Origin: SYIM01 sp044359405
GTDB taxonomy: Bacteria > Pseudomonadota > Gammaproteobacteria > Burkholderiales > Burkholderiaceae_E
Assembly (NCBI GenBank): GCA_044359405.1
Contig: JBIKMC010000161.1
Location: 1-7,812, forward strand
Direction of reading: 5' to 3'
DNA length: 7,812 nt
Position 1 is the stretch's first letter. Every line of letters begins with the position of its first letter. Positions 1 to 5,004 of the stretch are shown piece by piece. The translations under genes and the position numbers were made by a program. Under the pieces are notes generated by a model. That model saw only the letters and a list, made by a program, of their open reading frames with translations. It made no database searches and had not been told where the DNA came from.

Positions 1-270
1 GGCGCCTTTATGGAGTGGGCTGCAAGGGGTCTGGGTCAGCTTGAGCGAAAGCGCCAACGGGTCGACCAAACCGAACCGACCACGATACCCCTCGGCGAGA
101 AATACAAACTCGTTCATCACACCCACCACGCTGCGGTTACCCGTCTTGGCGTACGCAACATCTCCCATGCTTTGAATTTCAGAATCAATGAATTCGGCAG
201 GCAACTCCAATGCGTTCAGCACATACCTCAACGCCTCAGGAAATCGCTTCCCCAGTGTTGCGGTGACTTC
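1..270 (-). pseudogene. DUF6933-like protein, C-terminal fragment (runs off left edge)
   Basis: The minus frame is open from a stop at 271-273 to the window edge. Its product reads RFPEALRYVLNALELPAEF, then a stretch containing MGDVAYAKTGNRSVVGVMNE at about 165-112. This resembles the C-terminal half of DUF6933 proteins, where an acidic alpha-helical segment precedes a conserved 'V.y.KT.nRSv.g.mN' motif. The family has no established function; I recognise it from memory and cannot confirm it by search. No start codon or N-terminal half is present: homology fades near 245-270, where a Fic gene in another frame breaks off. The piece is therefore a 5'-truncated gene fused to the end of a broken Fic gene. 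The true 3' end lies outside the window. It could instead be an unrelated small protein with a similar motif. Confidence 0.55.
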
Positions 271-948
271 TCAGCGCGCGACAGCGCCATGTCGCCCACG
301 GCCCGCGCGATCCGTCCGTTGCCATCCTCAAACGGGTGTACGGTCACGAACCACAAATGCGCGAGGCCCGCTTTGACTACTGGATCGTCCTGGTTATCCA
401 CGTTGAACCAGTTCAGGAAATCTCGCATCTCGACTTCTAGCCGATGCGCTGGAGGCGCTTCATAGTGGACCTTTTGCAGATGCACCGGTCCTGAGACTAC
501 TTGCATGGGCCCCTGCGCATCGTCGCGCCATTGGCCAACCCGGAGTTTGGTGAGACCGCTGTACCCGGTCGGAAACATCGCTGCATGCCAGCCAAACAGC
601 CGCTCTGCAGTCAGCGGCATGCGGTGCCCCTGGGTGGCGGCCAACACGATGGCCACCATGCCATCGACGTGCCGGTCCACCGGCGCCAAGCCGCCGGGCG
701 ATGGACGCGCGCACTGAGTCAGGGTTGAGTTTTTCGTCCTCGATTTCGCAGGTCTTCAACACATCCTCTTTCAGGATGCGAAGGGTCGCCTGGTCACGCG
801 AGTCGGACCCGAGGTCATGCATCCGGCCCAGCAGATGCCCCTGGGCCAGGTGAACCTGGGCGAGCAGTGGAGCCAACCGCCGGTGGTCATATGTCCAATG
901 CGGCCAGTCGTTTTGTTGCCAGATGCAGCACTTATCTTCGTGATTCAT
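228..948 (-). pseudogene. Fic-family protein (DUF4172 + Fic domains), frameshifted and 3'-truncated
   Basis: Fic enzymes transfer AMP or similar groups from nucleotides to target proteins and often act as toxins. The ATG at 946-948 starts MNHEDKCCIWQQNDWPHWTY, a typical DUF4172 N-terminus. The frame then gives EDVLKTCEIEDEKLNPDSV and SIARRLG, the inhibitory-helix region, up to about 690. A frameshift there, probably a deletion of a few codons plus a partial one, moves the protein to the next frame, which continues LAPVDRHVDGMVAIVLAATQ from 689. This second part holds the catalytic Fic loop HPFEDGNGRIAR at 303-338, matching HPFx(D/E)GNGRxxR. Homology stops at SPQ near 258, and the usual C-terminal helix is lost; the frame ends at 228. 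The inhibitory motif (S/T)xxxE(G/N) reads TCEIED here, so the last position is Asp. No good ribosome site precedes the ATG. With one frameshift and one truncation it cannot make a normal Fic protein. Confidence 0.85.
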
Positions 949-1089
949 GCGGTGATTGTGGTTAGCATTCACCGTACCGTCAAGACGATCTACGCAGGGC
1001 GTCCAGATCAGCCACTCGCAGTTCATCCGGCCACAGTCTCGACCTGGTACCCGGGTCCAGAGGTGACCTTTACGCCGTGAAGCGCCCCC

Positions 1090-1188
1090 CTACGGCTCAT
1101 CCCCAAATGCTGCATCAACGTCGCGAGCGCTGTGCAGCACGCGCATGACATCGATGCCGTCATCGATCAGCCTGATCCAAGCTGTCAT
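1090..1188 (-). pseudogene. ParE/RelE-type toxin, C-terminal remnant
   Basis: The minus frame ending at the TAG at 1090-1092 encodes IRLIDDGIDVMRVLHSARDV followed by DAAFGDEP. The pattern 'd.i.VmRVLHsaRD.d..F' is the last beta strand and C-terminus of the RelE/ParE toxin superfamily, small ribosome- or gyrase-targeting toxins of type II systems. Only about 30 codons are recognisable; a whole toxin has 90-105. An in-frame ATG at 1186-1188 and a TAA just upstream of it bound the remnant, and no N-terminal toxin sequence or antitoxin is seen before it. It lies between the truncated vapC-like fragment and the broken fic gene. I judge it a decayed scrap, not a functional short peptide. Confidence 0.65.
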
Positions 1189-1210
1189 CCGTTATTCGGA
1201 CGAGAGCTTT

Positions 1211-1456
1211 TCACACAAAAAGCAAGCTCCTGACCGCCGCAAAAAAGTCCGGAGGTTCTGTGACCAAACAGGGTTTGAGACGGATTTTCGGGCTCGGTAC
1301 CAAGCGCAGAAAACTGGCCAGTACCATCGGCATCAGTGTCAGGGGTGGCCCGGTCCTTGAGGCGCTGATCGCCCCTTCGAGCCAAGCACGCGCGACGCCA
1401 TGGTGGGGGTGGTCACTACGCGAAGCCGCGACGAGCACCTTGACATCAGGCGTCAT
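1211..1456 (-). pseudogene. vapC: VapC-like PIN-domain toxin, N-terminal part
   Basis: VapC toxins are PIN-fold ribonucleases that cut tRNA or rRNA using a cluster of acidic residues. The ATG at 1454-1456 begins MTPDVKVLVAASRSDHPHH, the characteristic first strand with its catalytic Asp4, followed by ARAWLEGAI and LTLMPMVLASFLRLVPSPKI. Homology fades near residue 58, and the frame ends after 81 codons at a TGA (1211-1213). Full-length family members have roughly 130-145 residues, so the later catalytic acidic residues are missing. The start overlaps the upstream antitoxin stop by 11 bases (ATGACGCCTGA), the usual translationally coupled layout of vapBC pairs. The truncated toxin cannot form the active site, so I call it a pseudogene. 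The tail after residue 58 may be foreign sequence. Confidence 0.75.
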
Positions 1457-1550
1457 CGTCAAGGGCATTAAGGAGCGCCTTGTTGCTCAGCGGGTTCACC
1501 CCCTTGGCCAGTCCACCGCGGCCCTTGAACACTGGCAGACGGACCTTGAA
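1446..1550 (-). pseudogene. vapB: Antitoxin C-terminal remnant (vapB-like) upstream of vapC
   Basis: The 32 codons before the TGA at 1446-1448 read VRLPVFKGRGGLAKGVNPLS then NKALLNALDDDA. This looks like the unstructured toxin-binding tail of ribbon-helix-helix antitoxins paired with PIN toxins that begin MTPDVxVLVAASRxDHPHH. The frame stays open upstream to 1808, but that portion has no ribbon-helix-helix pattern and runs antisense to the tacA-like remnant, so the DNA-binding half has been lost. The stop overlaps the toxin start by 11 bases, which supports pairing. The exact left-hand breakpoint, about 1550-1620, is my estimate from where the similarity fades. Confidence 0.6.
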
Positions 1551-1619
1551 GAGAGGACCGGCGTCCACCTTCGCGTCTGTACCAGACCAGCAAGCAGCTT
1601 CGGTTGATCTGGGAGACCA

Positions 1620-1802
1620 CTTGAAAAGTGCCGCCTGGATGTCGCCAAGTTCCGGGAGTTCAAGGCCATGCTGGATACGCCGGTACAACCCAACCCGGGG
1701 CTGGAACGCTTGCTGGAAGTCAAAGCTCCTTGGAAAGTGGTGGCGTCGTTGATTCGAACTCAAAGGTTGCCGGTTGTACGTCCGAACAATGAGAGCTCGT
1801 GA
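1620..1802 (+). pseudogene. TacA-like (DUF1778) antitoxin, C-terminal remnant
   Basis: In the plus frame opening after a TGA at 1605-1607, residues from 1632 read RLDVAKFREFKAMLDTPVQP, then NPGLERLLEVKAPW to 1733. DUF1778/TacA antitoxins, which neutralise GNAT acetyltransferase toxins, end with just this pattern: a Phe/Leu-rich helix that binds the toxin, 'LD.P..pNpgLerLL..kaPWe', and stop. Here the expected PWE-stop is PWK and the frame reads on to the TGA at 1800-1802, adding about 22 unrelated codons. The ribbon-helix-helix N-terminus is absent, and no GNAT toxin gene follows. The strand is opposite to the vapBC-like remnant it abuts. The assignment rests on about 35 codons. Confidence 0.6.
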
Positions 1803-1810
1803 TAACATTC

Positions 1811-1826
1811 GTCGATACGCTTCAAC
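1811..1826. promoter_or_regulatory. Candidate ArsR operator 1 (upstream of arsR)
   Basis: GTCGATACGCTTCAAC is a 16-bp imperfect palindrome: GTCGA, six bases, then TCAAC, one mismatch from the perfect TCGAC. It ends 17 bases before the chosen arsR ATG (1844). It matches 13 of 16 bases with the site at 2186-2201 upstream of the next gene. ArsR-family dimers bind such dyads near promoters. Binding is inferred, not shown. Confidence 0.55.
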
Positions 1827-1843
1827 GCATCAACAGAAAAGAC

Positions 1844-2167
1844 ATGGCGACCTCTAAGGCGTGGACCCTCGATGACGTGGCCAAGACCTTTCGAGCGTGC
1901 GAGAGCCTGTTCCACGCACTCGGCGATCCGGCTCGGCAACAGATCGTCTTGCTGCTGGCCGAGCATGAGCGCTTGAATGTGAATCAAATCACCGACCTGA
2001 TGCATCTCTCACGCCCCTCCATCTCTCATCATCTGAAAGTGCTTAAAGATGCTGGCATGGTCAGCCTTGCGCGCGAGTCGCGGGAAAACTTTTACAGCCT
2101 CTTGTGGGAAGAGCCGATTGGTCGCCTGAAGTTGCTGATTGAGCAGAGCGAGATCGCCTGCAGCTAA
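1844..2167 (+). CDS. ArsR-family winged-helix transcriptional repressor
   Basis: This 107-residue protein has the compact winged helix-turn-helix of the ArsR/SmtB family: FRACESLFHALGDPARQQIV, then NVNQITDLMHLSRPSISHHL (recognition helix) and KVLKDAGMVSLARESRENFY (wing). It lacks the ELCVCDL-type cysteine motif of arsenic and cadmium sensors and has only two cysteines, so a metal inducer is unlikely; an organic or redox signal fits better, but that is inference. I chose ATG 1844 over the in-frame GTG 1799 because the longer form would put a candidate operator inside the gene, and family members start close to the first helix. A weak purine run (AGAAAAG) precedes the ATG. It is the first gene of a same-strand cluster, 59 bases ahead of the dehydrogenase, and probably represses itself and the genes downstream through the two matching palindromes. 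Confidence 0.85.
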   Translation: MATSKAWTLDDVAKTFRACESLFHALGDPARQQIVLLLAEHERLNVNQITDLMHLSRPSISHHLKVLKDAGMVSLARESRENFYSLLWEEPIGRLKLLIEQSEIACS

Positions 2168-2176
2168 GTTTTTTTT
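2135..2176 (+). terminator. Weak terminator-like hairpin with 8-T run after arsR
   Basis: A short imperfect stem (GCAG...CTGC with inner CG/CG) spans the last codons of arsR and is followed nine bases later by eight T residues at 2169-2176. It could attenuate read-through from arsR. The T run may equally serve as an A/T-rich upstream element for a promoter serving the dehydrogenase. The stem is weak. Confidence 0.25.
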
Positions 2177-2185
2177 CACCAATCC

Positions 2186-2201
2186 GTCGATATGTTTCGA
2201 C
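2186..2201. promoter_or_regulatory. Candidate ArsR operator 2 (upstream of SDR gene)
   Basis: GTCGATATGTTTCGAC has perfect 5-bp inverted arms (GTCGA and TCGAC) around six bases. It is the better-formed partner of the site at 1811-1826 and lies 25 bases before the dehydrogenase ATG. The central TATGTT could double as a -10 element. Two matching dyads flanking a repressor gene and preceding its neighbour suggest that ArsR controls both transcripts. Confidence 0.55.
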
Positions 2202-2212
2202 CATTCACCCAA

Positions 2213-2230
2213 ATGAAAACCAACCCATGA
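2213..2230 (+). other. Five-codon mini-ORF overlapping the SDR start (tandem duplicate of start region)
   Basis: ATGAAAACCAACCCATGA encodes MKTNP and its TGA overlaps the ATG of the dehydrogenase, whose own first codons encode MKSNP. The two 14-base units ATGAAAACCAACCC and ATGAAATCGAATCC match at 11 positions. They look like a tandem duplication of the start region, shifted out of frame. It could couple translation into the dehydrogenase or simply be a relic; neither ATG has a good Shine-Dalgarno sequence. Confidence 0.3.
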
Positions 2231-3012
2231 AATCGAATCCAGTCGTTTTGATCACCGGCGCTTCTGGCGGCATTGGCAAGGCCCTGTGCGAAGAGTTTGC
2301 CAAGGACGGCTATGACCTGATCTTGGCCGCTCGCAGCATCGACAAGATGCAAGCACATGCCGCAGACCTGCAACGCCGTTTCAAGATTCAAGTCACCGCC
2401 ATCGGTGCAGACCTCGAAAGCCCAAAGGGTGCTGAGCAGCTGCATGCCGAAATCAAGAAGTCCGGCAAAGTGCTGAGCGCCTTGGTCAACAACGCTGGCT
2501 ACGGCGTATTTGGTGAGTTCAAAGACTCTTCGCTGGCTTCTGAACTGGCCATGATGCAGCTCAACATGAACACGGTCATTGCGCTGACAAAGTTGTTTCT
2601 GCCCGATCTGTTGGCGACGCGCGGCAAGATTCTGAACACCGCCTCAACAGCAGCCTTTCAGCCAGGACCCTACATGGCGGTGTACTGCGCCACCAAGTCT
2701 TTCGTGTTGAGCTTCTCTGAGGCGATTGCCTCTGAGTTGGAAGGTACGGGCGTCACCGTGACAGCCCTTTGTCCTGGTCCGACCGCCTCGGGCTTTCAAG
2801 ACAAGGCAGCCCTTGGTAACTCGGCTCTGATCAAGGGCAAAAAACTGCCCACATCGGAACAAGTTGCAGCACTGGGCTACCGTGCCACGCAACGCGGACA
2901 GCGCGTCTACATCCCTGGCGTCGTCAATTGGGTCATGGCCCAAAGCATGCGTTTTACCCCGCGCGATCTGGCCACCAAAGTGGTCAAGATGTTGATCAAG
3001 CCTGTCACATAA
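2227..3012 (+). CDS. Short-chain dehydrogenase/reductase (classical SDR)
   Basis: This 261-residue cytoplasmic oxidoreductase has a Rossmann fold and uses NAD(P)(H) to interconvert a carbonyl and an alcohol on an unknown substrate. The nucleotide-binding motif TGASGGIG is at 10-17, followed by AARS at 34-37, which suggests NADPH preference, and NNAG at 88-91. The catalytic set is complete: Asn113, Ser140 (NTASTAAF), Tyr153 and Lys157 (YCATK), then the CPGPT loop at 182-186. Length is normal for the classical class, and the pattern is closest to DltE/YqjQ-type SDRs. The C-terminus has a hydrophobic helix (YIPGVVNWVMAQSMRF) that may touch the membrane. It follows a candidate ArsR operator and lies 9 bases before a membrane protein gene, so the two are probably co-transcribed. 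No clear Shine-Dalgarno is visible. Confidence 0.93.
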   Translation: MKSNPVVLITGASGGIGKALCEEFAKDGYDLILAARSIDKMQAHAADLQRRFKIQVTAIGADLESPKGAEQLHAEIKKSGKVLSALVNNAGYGVFGEFKDSSLASELAMMQLNMNTVIALTKLFLPDLLATRGKILNTASTAAFQPGPYMAVYCATKSFVLSFSEAIASELEGTGVTVTALCPGPTASGFQDKAALGNSALIKGKKLPTSEQVAALGYRATQRGQRVYIPGVVNWVMAQSMRFTPRDLATKVVKMLIKPVT

Positions 3013-3021
3013 GGTCTCACC

Positions 3022-3510
3022 ATGATGAACAACATGAGCGACTACTTCGTCGCTGAGAAGCAGGAGAGCGTCATTTTTGTTGTCGTCGGGCTGCTAGCGA
3101 TTGGTTTCAGCCTATGGCTGTGGATGCATGGGCACCGCCTAAAGTCCATGGCCTACCCGCTGGTGGTGATTGCATTGATGCAGATTGTGGTGGGTAGCAC
3201 CGTCTATCTTCGAACCGACTCGCAAGTGTCCACCTTGAGCGCACAGTTGCAGGTGAACCCTGCGGCCCTTAAAGCCGAGGAGACTGCACGCATGGAAACC
3301 GTCATGAAAAACTTTTCGATCTACAAATCGATCGAAATGCTACTGCTGATCATGGGGGTCGGAATGATTGCCTTTTTCCAGCGCCACGACGTGGCTGCGG
3401 GCATTGGTATCGGACTGGTATTACAGGCGGCATTCACACTGACGCTGGATATTTTTGCTGAGACCAGAGGCGCTGACTACTTGTCAGCGGTGCAGAGCAT
3501 CGCAACCTGA
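3022..3510 (+). CDS. Four-helix integral membrane protein of unknown function
   Basis: This 162-residue protein has four predicted membrane helices at roughly 17-36 (VIFVVVGLLAIGFSLWLWM), 43-62, 103-119 (SIEMLLLIMGVGMIAFF) and 124-144. A polar segment with many charged residues (about 63-102) lies between helices 2 and 3. I do not recognise the family; it looks like a conserved hypothetical inner-membrane protein. AAGG at 3011-3014 lies 7 bases before the ATG at 3022 and supports this start, though ATGs at 3025 and 3034 are alternatives. MSDYFVAEKQES from the last of these could be the true N-terminus. It lies between the dehydrogenase and the small membrane protein in one apparent transcript, suggesting a membrane-linked process in which the dehydrogenase and the exported hydrolase take part. 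Confidence 0.8.
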   Translation: MMNNMSDYFVAEKQESVIFVVVGLLAIGFSLWLWMHGHRLKSMAYPLVVIALMQIVVGSTVYLRTDSQVSTLSAQLQVNPAALKAEETARMETVMKNFSIYKSIEMLLLIMGVGMIAFFQRHDVAAGIGIGLVLQAAFTLTLDIFAETRGADYLSAVQSIAT

Positions 3511-3531
3511 TGGCTCGATAGTCGGAACACC

Positions 3532-3762
3532 ATGACTTTCAAGGATCCTAACCAGGCGTTTTCTCATCGCCTGCTTCGTAATCTGCATGTGGCCACCAAG
3601 CTAGCCCTCGGCGCCATTGTGTACGCTGTTGCCCAACGAGAAGACCCTACCTTTGTTGCTATCGTGCAGTGGGGCGTGTTTCCCCTGGTGGCCAGTGCTG
3701 GCGTGCTGATGTGGATCCGCCCGTGGCTTGCAAAGCGCGCTGTCGAAAACAAGGCCTCATGA
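3532..3762 (+). CDS. Small membrane protein, two helices, unknown function
   Basis: This 76-residue protein has two hydrophobic segments, at about 21-34 (ATKLALGAIVYAVA) and 42-62 (FVAIVQWGVFPLVASAGVLM), with basic ends (RLLRNLH before and RPWLAKRAVENK after). The positive-inside rule would put both termini in the cytoplasm. I do not recognise a family. Only a weak GGAAC precedes the ATG, and the gap to the preceding gene is 21 bases. Its TGA overlaps the ATG of the hydrolase (ATGA at 3759-3762), the usual sign of translational coupling, which argues that it is a real gene. Its role may be tied to the hydrolase or to the four-helix protein. Confidence 0.75.
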   Translation: MTFKDPNQAFSHRLLRNLHVATKLALGAIVYAVAQREDPTFVAIVQWGVFPLVASAGVLMWIRPWLAKRAVENKAS

Positions 3763-4832
3763 AACGCCGCGAATTCCTCGTCCGATCTTTAGGCCTGCCC
3801 ATCGCTGGGCTCGGTCTGCCGTTCGCTGCTTCAGCCGGGCCGTCGGTGGCATCAGCCACGCCAGGTCATCGCGTCCTCGACCTCGAGTGGCTCGACGCCG
3901 ACCGGCAAAGGCCTGTTCCTGCTCGCCTGTACCTGCCCCAGCAGGCGAGCCACGATGAACCGGTACCACTGGTCGTGTTCTCGCACGGACTGGGTGGTTC
4001 ACGCACGGGCTACAGCTACCTCGCTCGTCACTGGGCCGATGTCGGTATGGCCAGCCTGCACCCGCAACATGTGGGCAGTGACAGCAGCGTGTGGCGCGGC
4101 AACCCAATCGACCTGGTGCAACGCCTGCAGTCGGCCGCACGTGATGCCGAAGCGCTGGCCCGAGTACTAGACCTGCGCTTTGCCCTGGACCAGGTCCTCG
4201 CCTCAGATCAGGGCCGACTGATCGACGTTACCAAAATAGCAGTCGCTGGTCACTCGTATGGCGCGAACACGGCCATGCTCGTTGCGGGTGCACAGGTGAA
4301 TACAGACAGTGCAAACCTGGGCGAACTGAGGGATCAGCGAGTACGGGTCGCAATCCTGATTTCTGCGCCGCCTTTGCTCGGCCAAGGGCCCGCTCAGCAG
4401 GTGCTTGGAGCAGTGACCACCCCCACGCTGCATATCACCAGTCTGGAGGACACCATCAACTTACCCGGCTACCGCAGCACGGTCGAGGACCGCATCGCGA
4501 TCTTTGAGGCCATGAAGCGTTCGCCCAGAACCCTGGCGATCTTCAACACAGGTGGGCACAGCATCTTCACCGACCGCACCACGCGCAGCGGTCCCGAAAC
4601 CAGCGCTCGCATCAAGAGCGCCACGCAAGAGCTTTGCACGATCTTCCTGCGTCAGTCGCTGCGCTTCGGGGACGCCCGCCCGCTGAACCCGCAAAACTCG
4701 GCTGAGCAGACAGCACCAGCATCAAAACCTGCTGTGCTGCCAGATAGCCGCGAACTGCAGCCGGGCCTGCGGCAATGGGTCTATCGGCACAAGGACCTGC
4801 TGGATCGATTCGTTACGCCGGAAAGCCTGTGA
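3759..4832 (+). CDS. Tat-exported alpha/beta hydrolase (dienelactone-hydrolase/PAF-acetylhydrolase-like)
   Basis: This 357-residue predicted periplasmic esterase or lipase-like hydrolase begins MKRREFLVRSLGLPIAGLGL. The RRxFL with a following hydrophobic stretch is a twin-arginine signal; cleavage is likely after Ala26 (AASA-GP). The fold signature follows: oxyanion region SHGLGG at 75-80, nucleophile elbow GHSYG at 164-168 (Ser166), a likely acid at Asp231 (LEDT), and His267 (GGHSIF). This matches the COG4188-type predicted dienelactone hydrolases; the natural substrate cannot be told. A Pro/Ala/Ser-rich linker at about 310-328 precedes a short C-terminal segment. I chose ATG 3759 because it gives a clean Tat signal and the ATGA overlap; a longer in-frame GTG start at 3669 would lie inside the upstream gene. 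Export by Tat suggests that it folds before crossing the membrane. It closes the cluster. Confidence 0.9.
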   Translation: MKRREFLVRSLGLPIAGLGLPFAASAGPSVASATPGHRVLDLEWLDADRQRPVPARLYLPQQASHDEPVPLVVFSHGLGGSRTGYSYLARHWADVGMASLHPQHVGSDSSVWRGNPIDLVQRLQSAARDAEALARVLDLRFALDQVLASDQGRLIDVTKIAVAGHSYGANTAMLVAGAQVNTDSANLGELRDQRVRVAILISAPPLLGQGPAQQVLGAVTTPTLHITSLEDTINLPGYRSTVEDRIAIFEAMKRSPRTLAIFNTGGHSIFTDRTTRSGPETSARIKSATQELCTIFLRQSLRFGDARPLNPQNSAEQTAPASKPAVLPDSRELQPGLRQWVYRHKDLLDRFVTPESL

Positions 4833-5004
4833 CCAATAGGCCTGTCCGGCAATCCTGCTTCGGCCTCCTGAACTTTCATTCTGACCAAGGCAGGTCATTT
4901 GTATTTCTGGGGGCCCGGCGCAGAAAAGTTCGAATCCCCAGAGCTTCAGCTGCACGGGATCGATCATGCGAAGGCCGACGCTGTCGGCCAGACGCGAGGC
5001 GGAC
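4833..5004. other. Convergent intergenic gap between hydrolase and sapC
   Basis: No gene is supported here. The stretch contains a weak AGGCC/GGCCT inverted repeat (4838-4842 and 4862-4866) without a T run, a TCTGGGG/CCCCAGA pair (4906-4912 and 4936-4942), a tRNA T-loop-like GTTCGAATCCCC (4928-4939) without a pairing partner, and the perfect hairpin at 4973-4989. It marks the border between the two gene blocks. Confidence 0.5.
4973..4989 (-). terminator. Perfect 7-bp hairpin after sapC, possible terminator
   Basis: On the minus strand GGCCGAC, loop AGC, GTCGGCC forms a GC-rich stem 15 bases after the sapC stop and is followed by TTCGC. The T run is poor, so termination would be inefficient or Rho-assisted. 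The hairpin lies in the convergent gap and could affect transcripts from either side. Confidence 0.4.

Noticed and set aside
10..465. Plus-strand 151-codon open frame over the Fic/DUF6933 region
   Set aside because: It is antisense to the recognisable Fic catalytic loop and DUF6933-like motif and has no family pattern of its own.
1204..1229. Inverted repeat GAGCTT/AAGCTC with an inner GCTTTT/AAAAGC stem at the end of the vapC fragment
   Set aside because: The two stems exclude each other, are A/T-rich or short, and lie inside decayed sequence; I cannot support a terminator or operator.
1774..1808. Sigma-70 promoter for arsR (TTGTAC ... TAACAT)
   Set aside because: The spacing between the two elements is about 23 bases, outside the workable range, and no better pair was found.
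4838..4866. Terminator of the hydrolase operon
   Set aside because: The stem is only 5 bp with a 19-base loop and no T run follows.
4928..4945. tRNA gene
   Set aside because: Only a T-loop-like string is present; the 5' T-stem, anticodon arm and acceptor stem are absent.
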